Shown here: positions 35,582 to 46,444 of the stretch, one piece after another
Numbering within the stretch: the stretch's first letter is position 1
Layout of the letters: every line of letters begins with the position of its first letter
Source: Paraburkholderia phenoliruptrix
Lineage (GTDB): Bacteria; Pseudomonadota; Gammaproteobacteria; Burkholderiales; Burkholderiaceae
Direction of reading: 5' to 3'
NCBI RefSeq assembly: GCF_019511605.1
Contig: NZ_JAEUAV010000003.1
Span: 186,001 to 250,000, forward strand
DNA: 64,000 bases
Program-made: the position numbers and the translations under genes
The notes under the pieces: model-generated
What the model saw: the letters and a program-made list of their open reading frames with translations, nothing else
The model's database searches: none
What the model was told of the DNA's origin: nothing

Positions 35582-35896
35582 ATGGCGATTATCCCGGACA
35601 AGCAGGACGGCACCGTACTGGAGCGGCAGGAGAAAAAGCTCAAGCCGCCATCCATGTACAAGGTGGTGCTGCTGAATGACGACTTCACGCCAATGGAATT
35701 TGTCGTGATGATCGTGCAGGAATATTTCAATAAAGATCGTGAAACCGCAACACAGGTTATGTTGAAGGTGCATCGCGAGGGCAGGGGAGTTTGTGGGGTC
35801 TATACGCGGGACATCGCGTCGACCAAAGTCGAGCAAGTCGTTACCCACGCACGGCAGGCCGGGCATCCGCTGCAGTGTGTGATGGAGGAAGCATGA
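35582..35896 (+). CDS. clpS: Clp protease adaptor ClpS
   Basis: A 104-residue adaptor that binds N-end-rule substrates and delivers them to ClpA. Typical residues are [24 protein letters not shown] (26-49), with the NDD and M residues of the N-degron pocket, and the conserved [23 protein letters not shown]. The stop overlaps the clpA start (ATGA), so translation is coupled. The window also carries an orphan clpP at 4447, but no functional link is shown. Confidence 0.97.
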   Translation: MAIIPDKQDGTVLERQEKKLKPPSMYKVVLLNDDFTPMEFVVMIVQEYFNKDRETATQVMLKVHREGRGVCGVYTRDIASTKVEQVVTHARQAGHPLQCVMEEA

Positions 35897-38190
35897 TTGC
35901 CCAGGAACTGGAAGTCAGCCTGCACATGGCGTTCATGGAAGCACGCCAGGCGCGGCACGAGTTCATAACGGTCGAACATCTTTTGCTGGCACTGTTGGAC
36001 AATCCGACAGCGGCGGAGGTGTTGCGTGCATGCGCGGCCAATATCGAGGATCTGCGCCAGAACCTGCGCAACTTCATTCATGACAACACGCCGACCGTGC
36101 CAGGCACGGACGACGTCGACACGCAACCCACGCTGGGTTTCCAGCGTGTGATCCAGCGCGCGATCATGCATGTGCAGTCCACCTCGAATGGCAAGAAGGA
36201 AGTGACCGGCGCGAACGTGCTGGTCGCAATCTTCGGCGAGAAGGATTCGCACGCGGTGTACTACCTGCAGCAGCAGGGAGTAACGCGTCTGGACGTGGTC
36301 AATTTCATCTCGCACGGCATCGCCAAGACGAGCAGTTCGGACGCCGCGAAAGCGAGCGACGCGAATGCGGAGTCGGACGAAGCCGCCGCGCAGAAAGAAA
36401 CGCCTCTCGCTCAGTTCACGCAGAACCTGAACCAGATGGCGAAAGACGGCCGCATCGATCCGCTCATCGGGCGCGAGTCCGAAGTCGAGCGCGTGGTGCA
36501 GGTGCTGTGCCGCCGTCGCAAGAATAATCCGCTACTGGTGGGCGAGGCCGGCGTCGGCAAGACGGCGATTGCCGAAGGGCTCGCCTGGCGCATCACGCGC
36601 GGCGAGGTGCCGGACATTCTGGCCGACGCGCAGGTGTATTCGCTCGACATGGGCGCGCTGCTCGCCGGCACGAAGTATCGCGGCGATTTCGAACAGCGCC
36701 TGAAGACGGTCCTGAAGGAACTGAAGGAGCGTCCGCACGCCATTCTGTTCATCGACGAAATTCATACGCTGATCGGCGCGGGCGCCGCGTCGGGCGGCAC
36801 GCTGGACGCGTCGAACCTGCTGAAGCCGGCGCTCTCGTCGGGCACGCTCAAGTGCATCGGCGCGACCACGTTCACCGAATATCGCGGCATCTTCGAAAAA
36901 GACGCGGCTTTGTCGCGCCGTTTCCAGAAGGTCGACGTGACGGAACCGTCGGTCGAACAGACGGTGGCGATTCTGCGCGGCCTGAAGTCGCGTTTCGAAG
37001 AGCATCACGGCGTGAAATATTCGTCGGGCGCACTGTCGGCGGCGGCTGAGTTGTCGGCACGCTTCATTACCGACCGTCATTTGCCGGACAAGGCAATTGA
37101 CGTGATCGACGAAGCGGGCGCGGCACAGCGCATTCTGCCGAAGTCGAAGCAGAAGAAGACCATCGGCAAGAACGAGATCGAAGAGATCATCTCGAAGATC
37201 GCGCGCGTCCCGGCACAAAGCGTGTCGCAAGACGACCGCAGCAAGCTGCAAACGCTGGATCGCGATCTGAAGAGCGTGGTGTTCGGGCAAGACCCGGCTA
37301 TCGACGCGCTGTCGGCAGCCATCAAGATGGCGCGTGCTGGCCTCGGCAAGCTGGACAAGCCGATTGGCGCGTTCCTGTTCTCCGGCCCCACGGGCGTCGG
37401 CAAGACGGAAGTGGCGAAGCAGTTGGCGTTCACGCTCGGCATCGAGCTGATCCGCTTCGACATGTCGGAGTACATGGAGCGTCATGCGGTGAGCCGGCTG
37501 ATCGGCGCGCCTCCGGGTTATGTCGGCTTCGACCAGGGCGGTCTGCTGACCGAGGCAGTCACCAAGAAGCCGCACTGCGTGCTGCTGCTCGACGAAATCG
37601 AGAAGGCGCATCCGGACATCTACAACGTGCTCTTGCAGGTCATGGACCACGGCACGCTGACGGACAACAACGGGCGCAAGGCGGATTTCCGCAACGTCAT
37701 CATCATCATGACGACGAACGCGGGCGCCGAGGCAATGGGCAAGTCGGTGATCGGCTTCACGAATCGCCGCGAAACCGGCGACGAGATGGTCGACATCAAG
37801 CGCATGTTCACGCCGGAGTTCCGTAACCGTCTGGACGCGACCATTAGCTTCCGTGCGCTGGATGAGGAAATCATCATGCGCGTGGTCGACAAGTTCCTGA
37901 TGCAGCTGGAAGATCAACTGCACGAGAAGAAGGTCGACGCGCTCTTTACCGACGCGCTGCGCAAGCACCTCGCCAAGCACGGTTTCGATCCGTTGATGGG
38001 CGCACGCCCGATGCAGCGCCTGATTCAGGACACGATCCGTCGTGCGCTTGCCGACGAGTTGCTGTTCGGCAAGCTGATGAACGGCGGCCGCGTGTCGGTC
38101 GACGTCGATGCGGAAGACAAGGTGCAACTGACCTTCGACGAGCATCCGGCGCCGCGCAATCCGAATCCGGAAGCAGTCGAAGTCGAGTAA
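35893..38190 (+). CDS. clpA: ATP-dependent Clp protease ATP-binding subunit ClpA
   Basis: A 765-residue AAA+ unfoldase that feeds substrates into ClpP. It has an N-terminal Clp repeat domain (1-~145), a charged linker, D1 with Walker [17 protein letters not shown] and D2 with [14 protein letters not shown], sensor/arginine regions ([10 protein letters not shown]), and the IGL-type ClpP contact loop region (KSVIGFTNR, read as VIGF) before the C-terminal small domain. The ATG at 35893 overlaps the clpS stop. A strong bidirectional terminator follows 30 bases after the stop. Confidence 0.97.
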   Translation: MIAQELEVSLHMAFMEARQARHEFITVEHLLLALLDNPTAAEVLRACAANIEDLRQNLRNFIHDNTPTVPGTDDVDTQPTLGFQRVIQRAIMHVQSTSNGKKEVTGANVLVAIFGEKDSHAVYYLQQQGVTRLDVVNFISHGIAKTSSSDAAKASDANAESDEAAAQKETPLAQFTQNLNQMAKDGRIDPLIGRESEVERVVQVLCRRRKNNPLLVGEAGVGKTAIAEGLAWRITRGEVPDILADAQVYSLDMGALLAGTKYRGDFEQRLKTVLKELKERPHAILFIDEIHTLIGAGAASGGTLDASNLLKPALSSGTLKCIGATTFTEYRGIFEKDAALSRRFQKVDVTEPSVEQTVAILRGLKSRFEEHHGVKYSSGALSAAAELSARFITDRHLPDKAIDVIDEAGAAQRILPKSKQKKTIGKNEIEEIISKIARVPAQSVSQDDRSKLQTLDRDLKSVVFGQDPAIDALSAAIKMARAGLGKLDKPIGAFLFSGPTGVGKTEVAKQLAFTLGIELIRFDMSEYMERHAVSRLIGAPPGYVGFDQGGLLTEAVTKKPHCVLLLDEIEKAHPDIYNVLLQVMDHGTLTDNNGRKADFRNVIIIMTTNAGAEAMGKSVIGFTNRRETGDEMVDIKRMFTPEFRNRLDATISFRALDEEIIMRVVDKFLMQLEDQLHEKKVDALFTDALRKHLAKHGFDPLMGARPMQRLIQDTIRRALADELLFGKLMNGGRVSVDVDAEDKVQLTFDEHPAPRNPNPEAVEVE

Positions 38191-38220
38191 GCGTTCAGCA
38201 ACGAGTTTCGCCAAAACAAA

Positions 38221-38256
38221 AACGGCGTGGACCTTGGGGTCCACGCCGTTTTTTTA
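38221..38256. terminator. Bidirectional terminator between clpA and dut
   Basis: AACGGCGTGGACC (38221-38233) and its complement (38238-38250) form a 13-bp stem with a TTGG loop. T-rich bases follow on the plus strand (38249-38255), and A-rich bases precede it (38214-38222), so it can end both convergent transcripts. Confidence 0.9.
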
Positions 38257-38269
38257 TGTTGCCGCGAGC

Positions 38270-38716
38270 TTAGTGCTTGCCGGTGCTGCCGAAGCCGCCC
38301 GCGCCGCGCTCGCTCTGTGCAAATTCCTCGACGATATTGAAGCTGGCCTGCACGACCGGCACGATCACGAGTTGCGCAAGGCGCTCCATCGGATTCAGCA
38401 CGAACGTCGTTTCGCCACGGTTCCACGTCGAGATCATCAATTCACCCTGGTAGTCTGAATCAATCAGTCCCACCAGGTTGCCGAGCACGATGCCGTGCTT
38501 ATGGCCGAGGCCCGAGCGCGGCAGGATCAGCGCGGCATAGTCGGGATCGCCGACATGAATGGCGAGTCCCGTCGGCACTAGCGCGGTGTCGCCGGGCTTG
38601 AGCGTTAGCGGTTCGTTCAGGCATGCGCGCAAGTCGAGGCCCGCACTGCCGCTGGTCGCGTAGGCGGGAAGCTGATCGCGCATACGCGCATCGAGGATCT
38701 TCAGGTCGAGATTCAT
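38270..38716 (-). CDS. dut: dUTP diphosphatase
   Basis: A 148-residue trimeric enzyme that hydrolyses dUTP to dUMP, keeping uracil out of DNA and supplying dTMP synthesis. The five family motifs are present: [44 protein letters not shown] and the C-terminal [12 protein letters not shown] arm that closes the active site. It is convergent with clpA and lies 14 bases after the stop of an LLM oxidoreductase gene transcribed in the same direction. Confidence 0.97.
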   Translation of the reverse strand: MNLDLKILDARMRDQLPAYATSGSAGLDLRACLNEPLTLKPGDTALVPTGLAIHVGDPDYAALILPRSGLGHKHGIVLGNLVGLIDSDYQGELMISTWNRGETTFVLNPMERLAQLVIVPVVQASFNIVEEFAQSERGAGGFGSTGKH

Positions 38717-38730
38717 GCAGGTTCGAAGGG

Positions 38731-39750
38731 TCAGGGTGTTGAAGCCGGGCGTTCGAGTTCGAACGCCTCGGCAAGAAGTTCATAGGAACGCAGACGGGCG
38801 CGGTAACTGCCCGCGACGGTCAGCACGATCAGCTCGTCGGCCTGGAATTGCTCCTGCAAAGCGTGGAGCCGTTCGGTCACGACTTGCGGCGTGCCAATGA
38901 TGCTGCGCGGTCTTTCGCGGTAGATCACCAACTGCTCGCGCTCGCCGTACTCCTGCGCGATGCCTTGCTCAACGGTCGGAATCGGCTCGTTCAGGCCATA
39001 CGCCATTTGCACGCGGCGCAGGTCGACCGCCTTTTCGAGGTCCGCGGCTTCCTGTTCCGTGTCAGCGCAAATCACAAAGACCGCGGCGGCCATGTAGGGT
39101 TGCTGCGCCTCGCGGCTGGCTGCGAAACGTTCGCGGTATGCGTGCGCGACCTGGTGCCCAAAGTGGGCATTGATGAAATGCGCGAACGCGAAGCGAATGC
39201 CCAACTGTGCTGCGAGCAGGCCACCGAACTCGCTGGAGCCGAGCATCCATAGCTGCGGACGCGTTGCGACCTGCGGTTGCAGCAGCACGCCTTGCGCGAC
39301 ATGGTCTGCGGGCAGCGTGCCGTGCATGAGTCCGACCAGATCGGCCACCTGCTGCGTGAAAATTTCGCCGCGGTTGTAGTCGCCTGCGGCCACGGCCTGC
39401 GCGGTGCGCATGTCGCCGCCGGGCGCGCGGCCCACGCCGAGGTCGATGCGGTTCGGAAACAGTGCCTCCAGCATCATGAACTGCTCGGCGACCTTGAAGG
39501 GGCTGTAGTACGGCAGCATGATGCCGCCGGAGCCAAGCCGGATATGCCGCGTGACGCTGCCAAGGCGCGCCAGCATCACTTCGGGACACGGGTTTGACAC
39601 CCCGCGTAAGCCGTGATGCTCGGCGCACCAGTAGCGCGTATATCCGAGGTCGTCGGCGAGTTGCGCGAGTTCGACCGTGGCGGCGATTGCGTCCGCCACC
39701 GAGTGCCCTGCAATGGCGGGCGTTTGATCGAGGACGGAAAGTAGCGTCAT
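38731..39750 (-). CDS. LLM-class flavin-dependent oxidoreductase
   Basis: A 339-residue bacterial luciferase-like FMN oxidoreductase, YhbW/MsnO8 type. Family features are LSVLDQTPA at the start, [66 protein letters not shown] (split over two strands) and [16 protein letters not shown]. The substrate is unknown. It lies between coaBC and dut on the same strand, with 14 bases to dut, so it probably shares a transcript with dut. Confidence 0.92.
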   Translation of the reverse strand: MTLLSVLDQTPAIAGHSVADAIAATVELAQLADDLGYTRYWCAEHHGLRGVSNPCPEVMLARLGSVTRHIRLGSGGIMLPYYSPFKVAEQFMMLEALFPNRIDLGVGRAPGGDMRTAQAVAAGDYNRGEIFTQQVADLVGLMHGTLPADHVAQGVLLQPQVATRPQLWMLGSSEFGGLLAAQLGIRFAFAHFINAHFGHQVAHAYRERFAASREAQQPYMAAAVFVICADTEQEAADLEKAVDLRRVQMAYGLNEPIPTVEQGIAQEYGEREQLVIYRERPRSIIGTPQVVTERLHALQEQFQADELIVLTVAGSYRARLRSYELLAEAFELERPASTP

Positions 39751-39809
39751 GTCAGTGGCTCCAGGTGCTTCTGTCCGCTTGGTCTGCGTCGCGATGCGCA
39801 GCGGCAGGT

Positions 39810-41024
39810 TCAGCGGATCAGACTGGTGTCGGGCAGACGCTTCGCGATCTCGGCGATCAACGCGCGCGCGAGCGTCTGCTTGTCGGCGCGCGGCAACCGG
39901 GTGGCGCCGCCGGCTTCGAACAGGACGACCTCGTTGTCGTCCCTGCCGAAAGTAAGCGGCCCCAGATTGCCGATCAGCAGCGGCACCTTCTTGCGTATGC
40001 GTTTTTCTTCGCCGTGTACTTCCAGCTCGCCGCTTTCCGCAGCGAACCCCACAGTGAACGGCGGATGCGGCAACGCGGCGACCGAAGCGAGAATGTCGGG
40101 GTTTTCAACGAACGAAAAAGTGGGCAGCGCACGGTCCGCTGCCTTTTTGATCTTGTGCTCGCTCGCGTGATCGACGCGCCAGTCGGCGACTGCGGCCACG
40201 CCAATGAAGATGTCCGCATCCGCCACCGAGCGCATCACCGCGTCGTGCATCTGCTGGGCCGTTTGCACGTCTTCGCGGAACACGCCCCACGGCGTGTCGA
40301 GCGCCACCGGTCCGGCAACGAGATGCACTTCGGCGCCGGCTTGTTGCGCCGCGCGGGCGAGCGCGAAACCCATCTTGCCGCTCGAACGGTTGGTGATGCC
40401 GCGCACGGGATCGAGCGGTTCGAACGTCGGACCGGCGGTCAGCAACACGCGGCGTCCGGAAAGAAGCTTGGGCGCAAAGAACGATGCGATGGCTTCGTAG
40501 GTCGCCGCGGCCTCCAGCATGCGGCCGTCGCCAATCTCGCCGCACGCCTGCGGGCCGGAGTCCGGGCCAAGCACTTCAATGCCGTCTGCGCGCAATTGCG
40601 CGACATTGCGCTGCGTCGCCGGGTTTTGCCACATCTGCCGGTTCATTGCGGGTACGACGAGCAGGGGGCAATCGCGCGCGACGCACAGCGTGGCGAGCAG
40701 ATCGTCGGCCATGCCGTGCGCGAGTTTGGCGAGGAAGTCGGTGGAGGCCGGCGCGATCACGATCGCGTCCGCTTCACGCGACAGATCGATGTGCGCCATG
40801 TTGTTCGCAATGCGCGCGTCCCACTGGCTCGTGTAGACCGGACGGCCGGAGAGCGCCTGCATCGTGACGGGGGTGATGAATTGCGTGGCCGCTTCGGTCA
40901 TGACGACCTGCACGGTGGCGCCGGCTTTGGTCAGTAGACGCGTCAGTTCGGCGATCTTGTAGCAGGCAATGCCGCCCGTCATGCCGAGGACGAGGTGTTT
41001 TCCTGCGAGTTCTGCGGTTGCCAA
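39810..41024 (-). CDS. coaBC: Bifunctional phosphopantothenoylcysteine decarboxylase / phosphopantothenate-cysteine ligase
   Basis: A 404-residue coenzyme A biosynthesis enzyme that joins cysteine to phosphopantothenate and then decarboxylates the product. The CoaC half (1-~190) has GMTGGIACYK, the active-site His78 (NNMAHIDLSREAD), PAMNRQMW (125-132) and Cys161 in ACGEIGDGRM. The CoaB half (~190-404) has TAGPTFEPLDPVRGITNRSSGKMGFALA, VAAVADWR, the KIKK lysines and FVENPDIL. It belongs to a minus-strand run ileS-lspA-coaBC; the 133-base gap from lspA may contain its own promoter. Feeds CoA supply for the whole cell. Confidence 0.97.
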   Translation of the reverse strand: MATAELAGKHLVLGMTGGIACYKIAELTRLLTKAGATVQVVMTEAATQFITPVTMQALSGRPVYTSQWDARIANNMAHIDLSREADAIVIAPASTDFLAKLAHGMADDLLATLCVARDCPLLVVPAMNRQMWQNPATQRNVAQLRADGIEVLGPDSGPQACGEIGDGRMLEAAATYEAIASFFAPKLLSGRRVLLTAGPTFEPLDPVRGITNRSSGKMGFALARAAQQAGAEVHLVAGPVALDTPWGVFREDVQTAQQMHDAVMRSVADADIFIGVAAVADWRVDHASEHKIKKAADRALPTFSFVENPDILASVAALPHPPFTVGFAAESGELEVHGEEKRIRKKVPLLIGNLGPLTFGRDDNEVVLFEAGGATRLPRADKQTLARALIAEIAKRLPDTSLIR

Positions 41025-41157
41025 CGAAAGCCTCCGACAAAGCGTGGTGGCCGGGGCGGCGCGCTTGCACCGTTGCCGGCCGTCAAAGCGGACCTGCGGC
41101 GCGCCGCCGCGGGTCTGAACGTAGCCGAACCCGCCGCGCGCTGTTGAAGGGGCGCCG

Positions 41158-41676
41158 TTAGCGTGAGCCGCGCACGCGCCGCAACTCGTCGATCACGAGC
41201 AGAACCGCGCCGACGGTAATCGCGCTGTCGGCGAGATTGAACGCGGGCCAGTGCCAGGCGCGCACGTGGAAGTCGAGAAAGTCGATCACGTGCCCATAGG
41301 CGAGCCGGTCGATCACGTTGCCGAGCGCGCCGCCGAGAATCAGCGCGAGCGCCGTGCAGAACATTTTTTGCGCGCCGTGACGCTTGAGCAGATAGCAGAT
41401 TACCAGCGCGGCGATTACGCCGAGCGCCGTGAAAGCCCAGCGCTGCCAGCCGCCCGCCATGGCGAGAAAACTGAAGGCGGCACCGCGGTTGTACACGAGA
41501 ATCAGATTGAAAAACGACGTGACCTCGTGTGGAACACCGTAGGCAAACACCTTCTGCACCGCGATTTTCGTCAGCTGATCGAACAGAATGACGATGAGCG
41601 CGACGCCCAGCCACGGCGCCAGCGAGCTGTTTGCCGCGGAAGCTTTCGATGTGGATTTCGCCATGCTTCTAGCCAT
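41158..41676 (-). CDS. lspA: Lipoprotein signal peptidase
   Basis: A 172-residue inner-membrane aspartic peptidase (signal peptidase II) that cleaves the signal of lipidated prolipoproteins, such as those at 1963 and 58540. Four hydrophobic segments are visible. The catalytic Asp residues are in [19 protein letters not shown] and [18 protein letters not shown] is the conserved periplasmic motif. The ATG at 41676 overlaps the ileS stop by one base (TAATG), so the two are translationally coupled; an ATG at 41664 is an alternative start. Confidence 0.96.
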   Translation of the reverse strand: MARSMAKSTSKASAANSSLAPWLGVALIVILFDQLTKIAVQKVFAYGVPHEVTSFFNLILVYNRGAAFSFLAMAGGWQRWAFTALGVIAALVICYLLKRHGAQKMFCTALALILGGALGNVIDRLAYGHVIDFLDFHVRAWHWPAFNLADSAITVGAVLLVIDELRRVRGSR

Positions 41677-44513
41677 TATGCCGCGCTCCTCGCTTCACCG
41701 TTGCCGAACAGATTGCTCACGCAGCGGCCGCACAGCGTGGGGTGCTCGGCGTCGGCGCCGACATCCGCGCGGTAGTGCCAGCAGCGCTCGCACTTCAGAT
41801 ACTTCGACGTGATCACCTCGACGCCTTCTTCCGCTTCGCTGTCTACCTTCACGACGCTTGCGGCCGACGTGATCAGCACGAACTTCAGGTCGTCGCCGAG
41901 GCTCGTCAGCGCGTTGTAACGTGCGCCGCTCGCGCGAATTTCCACTTCCGCCTGCAGCGACGAGCCGATCAGGTTCGCGACGCGCGCCTCTTCCAGCGCC
42001 TTGGTCACGTCGCCGCGGGCGGCGCGCAACAGCGCCCATTTGTCGAGCAGCGTGCCGGCGTCCGGCACGGCCGGGAACGCGTGATACGTCTCGGTGAAAA
42101 TGGTTTCGCTGTCCGGCTGGAACACCTTCCACGCTTCTTCGGCGGTGAAGGAGAGGAACGGCGCCATCAGACGCAGCAAACCTTGCGCGACGTGATACAG
42201 CGCAGTTTGCGCCGAGCGGCGCGCGACCGAGTCGGCCGCCGTGGTGTACAGACGGTCCTTGAGCACGTCCAGATAAAAGCCGCCCAGATCTTCGGAGCAG
42301 AACGTCTGCAGTTTGGCGACCACCGGGTGGAACTCGTACTTGTCGTAGTGCGAGAGGATGTCGTTCTGCAGGTTCGCCGTAAGCGCCACCGCGTAGCGGT
42401 CGATCTCGAGCCAGTCTTCCACCGGACGTGCGTTCTTCGCGTAGTCGAAGTCCGACAGATTCGCGAGCAGGAAGCGCAGCGTGTTGCGAATGCGCCGATA
42501 GCTCTCCGTCACGCGCTTCAGGATTTCTTCGGAAATAGCGAGTTCGCCCGAGTAATCGGTCGAGGCGATCCATAAGCGGATGATTTCTGCGCCAAGGCGG
42601 TTCGCCACTTCGTGCGGGTCGATGCCGTTGCCGAGCGACTTGCTCATCTTGCGGCCTTCGCCGTCGACGGTGAAGCCGTGCGTGAGCAGCGCGTTGTACG
42701 GCGGGCGCCCGTCCAGCATGGATGCAGTGAGCAGCGACGAATGGAACCAGCCGCGATGCTGGTCCGAGCCCTCGAGGTACAGATCGGCGGGGAACTGCAG
42801 TTCGTCTTTGTGCGAGCCGCGCAGCACGTGCCAGTGCGTGGTGCCGGAATCGAACCAAACGTCGAGCGTGTCGCGGTTCTTTTCGTACAGGTTCGCTTCG
42901 TCGCCGATCAGCTCGCGCGGATCGAGCGTTTGCCACGCTTCGATACCCGCTTGCTCGACGCGCTTCGCGACTTCTTCCAGCAACTCCAGCGTGCGCGGAT
43001 GCAATTCACCGGTTTCCTTGTGCACGAAGAAGGCCATCGGCACGCCCCATTGGCGTTGGCGCGACAAGGTCCAGTCCGGGCGGTTCGCGATCATGCTGAA
43101 GAGGCGCTGCTTGCCCCATGCGGGATAAAACGCCGTATTCTCGATGCCTTCCAGCGCCGTTTCGCGCAGCGTCCTGCCGTTGTCGTTCGGCTTCACGTCC
43201 ATGCCGGCGAACCATTGCGAGGTTGCACGGTAAATGATCGGCGTCTTATGGCGCCAGCAATGCATGTAGCTGTGCGTGTACTTTTCGGTGCGCAGCAGCG
43301 ACCCCGCGCCTTGCAGCGCTTCGACGATCTGCGGATTTGCCGCCCAGATCGACAGCCCGCCGAACAACGCGAGCGATTCGATGTAACGGCCGTCGCCCAT
43401 CACCGGATTGATGATGTCCGAGTCGGCCATGCCGTGCGCCTTGCACGACACGAAGTCTTCCACGCCGTAGGCCGGCGACGAGTGCACGATGCCCGTGCCG
43501 GTTTCGGTCGTCACGTAGTCGCCGAGGTAGACGGGCGAGGTGCGCTTGTAGCCCGGATGCGCGGACGCAAGCGGATGATTGAAGCGCAGATTGACGAGCT
43601 TCGCGCCCGGCGTGGTGGCGACTACCGTGCCTTCCAGGTTGTAGGCCTTCAGGCAGGCCTCGACGCGTTCTTCAGCGAGAATCAGCAGACCGCGCGGCGT
43701 GTCGACGAGCGCATAGACGATTTCCGGGTGCAGGTTCAGCGCCTGGTTCGCCGGAATGGTCCACGGCGTGGTGGTCCAGATCACAATGCCGCCTTCGTTG
43801 CGCGGCAGCGCGTTCAGGCCGAACGCTTGCGCCGTTTTTTCCGGCTCGGCGAAGCTGAACAGCACGTCGATGGTCGGGTCGGTCTTGTCCTTGTACTCGA
43901 CTTCCGCCTCGGCGAGCGCCGAGCCGCAGTCGAAACACCAGTTGACCGGCTTCAGGCCGCGGAACACGTAACCCTTCTCCATGATCTTTGCGAGCGCGCG
44001 GATCTCGCCGGCTTCGTTCGCGAAGTTCATGGTCTTGTACGGATTGTCCCATTCGCCGAGTACGCCGAGCCGCCGGAAGCCGACCTTCTGCTTCTCGATC
44101 TGCTCGGTCGCGTAGGCGCGCGCCTTCTGCATGACTTCCGCTGCGGGCAGCGATTTGCCGAACTGCTTTTCGATCTGGATTTCGATCGGCATGCCGTGGC
44201 AGTCCCAGCCCGGCACGTAGACCGCGTCGAAGCCCGCCATGTTGCGCGCCTTGACGATCATGTCCTTCAAAATCTTGTTCACCGCGTGGCCGAGGTGGAT
44301 GTCGCCGTTCGCATACGGCGGGCCGTCGTGCAGGATGAACTTCTTGCGGCCCTTGGAAGCCGCGCGGATCTTTTCGTAGACCTTGCGTTCCTGCCATTCC
44401 TTGACCCATTGCGGCTCGCGCTTGGGCAGGTCGCCGCGCATCGGGAACGGCGTGTCGAGCAGGTTCACGGGGTAGCGTGACTGCGGTTTCGAATCGGCTT
44501 TCTTGTTGCTCAT
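41676..44513 (-). CDS. ileS: Isoleucyl-tRNA synthetase
   Basis: A 945-residue class I aminoacyl-tRNA synthetase charging tRNA-Ile with isoleucine. The HIGH motif is [15 protein letters not shown], the KMSKS motif is [13 protein letters not shown], and the editing (CP1) domain contains [13 protein letters not shown]. The C-terminal zinc site is [25 protein letters not shown], with four Cys. The start at 44513 (MSNKKADSK) is preferred over the long upstream extension. It is the first gene of an ileS-lspA pair, with ribF 165 bases upstream. Confidence 0.97.
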   Translation of the reverse strand: MSNKKADSKPQSRYPVNLLDTPFPMRGDLPKREPQWVKEWQERKVYEKIRAASKGRKKFILHDGPPYANGDIHLGHAVNKILKDMIVKARNMAGFDAVYVPGWDCHGMPIEIQIEKQFGKSLPAAEVMQKARAYATEQIEKQKVGFRRLGVLGEWDNPYKTMNFANEAGEIRALAKIMEKGYVFRGLKPVNWCFDCGSALAEAEVEYKDKTDPTIDVLFSFAEPEKTAQAFGLNALPRNEGGIVIWTTTPWTIPANQALNLHPEIVYALVDTPRGLLILAEERVEACLKAYNLEGTVVATTPGAKLVNLRFNHPLASAHPGYKRTSPVYLGDYVTTETGTGIVHSSPAYGVEDFVSCKAHGMADSDIINPVMGDGRYIESLALFGGLSIWAANPQIVEALQGAGSLLRTEKYTHSYMHCWRHKTPIIYRATSQWFAGMDVKPNDNGRTLRETALEGIENTAFYPAWGKQRLFSMIANRPDWTLSRQRQWGVPMAFFVHKETGELHPRTLELLEEVAKRVEQAGIEAWQTLDPRELIGDEANLYEKNRDTLDVWFDSGTTHWHVLRGSHKDELQFPADLYLEGSDQHRGWFHSSLLTASMLDGRPPYNALLTHGFTVDGEGRKMSKSLGNGIDPHEVANRLGAEIIRLWIASTDYSGELAISEEILKRVTESYRRIRNTLRFLLANLSDFDYAKNARPVEDWLEIDRYAVALTANLQNDILSHYDKYEFHPVVAKLQTFCSEDLGGFYLDVLKDRLYTTAADSVARRSAQTALYHVAQGLLRLMAPFLSFTAEEAWKVFQPDSETIFTETYHAFPAVPDAGTLLDKWALLRAARGDVTKALEEARVANLIGSSLQAEVEIRASGARYNALTSLGDDLKFVLITSAASVVKVDSEAEEGVEVITSKYLKCERCWHYRADVGADAEHPTLCGRCVSNLFGNGEARSAA

Positions 44514-44678
44514 GATGTGGTCGCGGTGAATTCTTGATAAGCGTAGCGGGGCGCGGGTTGCGCACGCTGCGCGAGAGCGTTGGGCGCGCCCGGCGGGCAT
44601 GTCGTGCGGTTGCACGGACGCCTTTCGATGCGCGCAGCAAAGGTCCATGCGGTGTTGAACGCGCAGGGACCGCGGCGG

Positions 44679-45674
44679 CTATCTAATTCGGTCGGTGGCC
44701 GACGTGGCGAAGCCGGTGGAACGGCTGCCCGGCGTGCCCGCGCCGACGGCCGCAAACCACGCGCGCGCGTTGGCGACGTCGCGCGCAATGGCGGCGGTGA
44801 GCGTTTCCAGGTCGACGTATTTTTCCTCGTCGCGCAGTTTTTTCAGGAATTCCACGCGCACCAGCTTGCCGTATGCGTCGCCGTGCCAGTCGAGCAGGTG
44901 CACTTCGAGCAGCACGCGCCCCGAATCGTCGACGGTGGGGCGCAGGCCCAGGCTCGCAACGCCCGGCAGCGGTTCGTCGGTCACACCATGCACGCGCACG
45001 ACGAAAATGCCCGCGAGCGCCGGGCGCTTGTGCGCGATCGGCAGATTCAGCGTCGGAAAGCCGAGATCGCGGCCGAGCTTCATGCCGTGCACGACGTGGC
45101 CGCTAATCAGATAGTCGCGGCCGAGCGCGGCGCGCGCCGCGTCCAGGTCGCCCGCCACCAAGGCCGCGCGCACGCCCGAACTGGAAATGCGCGCCCCGGA
45201 CGGATCGGCCACCGTGGCCATCTGCTCGACTTCGAAACCGTACTGCTGGCCCGCCGCTTTCAGCGACGCGAAGTCGCCGGCGCGGCGCGCGCCGTAGCGG
45301 AAGTCGTCGCCGATCATTACCCAGCGCGCGTGCAGCCCGTTGACGATGATCCGTTCGACGAACGCGTCCGGCGACTGGCTCGCGAACGTGTGATTGAAGT
45401 GCTCGACGACGACCCGGTCCACGCCGTTGGTGCGCAGCGCCTCCAGCTTGTCGCGCAGCATCGCGATGCGCGGCGGCGCGCCCGCCGGGTTGAAGAATTC
45501 GCGCGGGTGCGGCTCGAAAGTCATCACGCAGACGGGCAGGCCGCGCGCGTCCGCGGCAGCGCGCACGTGCGCGAGCAAAGCCTGATGGCCGCGGTGGACA
45601 CCGTCGAAGTTGCCGATGGTCAGTGCGCAGGGCGCACGGCTCTCGGCGTTGGGAAGACCGCGGAAGACTCTCAC
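44679..45674 (-). CDS. ribF: Bifunctional riboflavin kinase / FAD synthetase
   Basis: A 331-residue enzyme that makes FMN from riboflavin and then FAD. The FAD-synthetase half starts with RGLPNAESRAPCALTIGNFDGVHRGHQ-type sequence containing the nucleotidyl-transferase GNFDGVHRGH; the kinase half has GHVVHGMKLGRDLGFPTLNL and GVASLGLRPTVDDS. The start is GTG at 45674, chosen because VRVFRGLPNAES matches the family N-terminus; the frame extends to 45716. It is divergent from purN, with ileS downstream on the same strand, an order common in proteobacteria. Confidence 0.95.
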   Translation of the reverse strand: MRVFRGLPNAESRAPCALTIGNFDGVHRGHQALLAHVRAAADARGLPVCVMTFEPHPREFFNPAGAPPRIAMLRDKLEALRTNGVDRVVVEHFNHTFASQSPDAFVERIIVNGLHARWVMIGDDFRYGARRAGDFASLKAAGQQYGFEVEQMATVADPSGARISSSGVRAALVAGDLDAARAALGRDYLISGHVVHGMKLGRDLGFPTLNLPIAHKRPALAGIFVVRVHGVTDEPLPGVASLGLRPTVDDSGRVLLEVHLLDWHGDAYGKLVRVEFLKKLRDEEKYVDLETLTAAIARDVANARAWFAAVGAGTPGSRSTGFATSATDRIR

Positions 45675-45790
45675 GATAGCGCGTCGGGGTAGGTCGGGCA
45701 GGGTGCCGCAAAACAAACGATTATAAACGCTCGGCGCCGCGCACGGCGGCGCGTCGCGGTTTGGCTGCCCCCGAATGATAAAATCCGCGC

Positions 45791-46444
45791 ATGAAAAAAC
45801 TCGTCATCCTGATTTCAGGGCGGGGAAGCAACATGGAAGCCATCGTTCGCGCGTGCGCCGACGAAGGCTGGCCGGCGCAGGTCGCCGCCGTGATTGCCAA
45901 CCGTCCTGACGCCGCGGGCCTTGCGTTCGCGGCGTCGCACGGCATTGCCACGGCGGTGGTCGATCACCGCCAGTTTCCCGATCGCGAGCGCTTCGACGCG
46001 GCGCTCGCCGAACAGATCGACAGCGTTGCGCCGGACCTCGTCGTGCTCGCCGGCTTCATGCGCGTGCTGACGGCCGGTTTCGTCGACCGTTACGCGGGGC
46101 GCATGCTGAACGTGCACCCTTCGCTGTTGCCGAGCTTTCCGGGTCTCAAAACGCATCAGCAGGCGCTCGACGCCGGCGTGCGCGTGCACGGCGCGTCCGT
46201 GCATTTCGTGACCTCGCAGCTCGATCACGGGCCGATCGTCGTGCAGTCGGCGGTGCCCGTGGTGGCAGGGGACACGCCCGCTACGCTCGCCGAGCGCGTG
46301 CTTGCCACCGAACACATTATTTATCCACGCGCGGTGCGCTGGTTCGTCGAAGGGCGCGTTGCGCTCGACGGCCTGCGCGTCACGCTTACGCCGCCGGAGC
46401 CGCAATGGCTCTTTGCCGGTCACACCGCCGGAGAGGGCGCATGA
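45791..46444 (+). CDS. purN: Phosphoribosylglycinamide formyltransferase
   Basis: A 217-residue purine biosynthesis enzyme that transfers the formyl group of 10-formyltetrahydrofolate to GAR. The catalytic residues are Asn107 and His109 (LNVHPSLLPSF) and Asp145 (QLDHGPIVVQ). The N-terminal phosphate-binding loop is ISGRGSNMEAI. The stop overlaps the next start (ATGA), coupling it to the RNA methyltransferase gene. Confidence 0.97.
   Translation: MKKLVILISGRGSNMEAIVRACADEGWPAQVAAVIANRPDAAGLAFAASHGIATAVVDHRQFPDRERFDAALAEQIDSVAPDLVVLAGFMRVLTAGFVDRYAGRMLNVHPSLLPSFPGLKTHQQALDAGVRVHGASVHFVTSQLDHGPIVVQSAVPVVAGDTPATLAERVLATEHIIYPRAVRWFVEGRVALDGLRVTLTPPEPQWLFAGHTAGEGA

Noticed and set aside
36532..38244. 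A 570-codon minus-strand open frame
   Set aside because: It is antisense to clpA and has a composition typical of shadow frames.
42612..44480. A 622-codon plus-strand open frame
   Set aside because: It is antisense to ileS, which is complete with HIGH and KMSKS motifs.
44679..45790. FMN riboswitch near ribF
   Set aside because: I looked upstream of ribF (45675-45790) and saw none of the conserved RFN-element blocks; the region is short and shared with purN.
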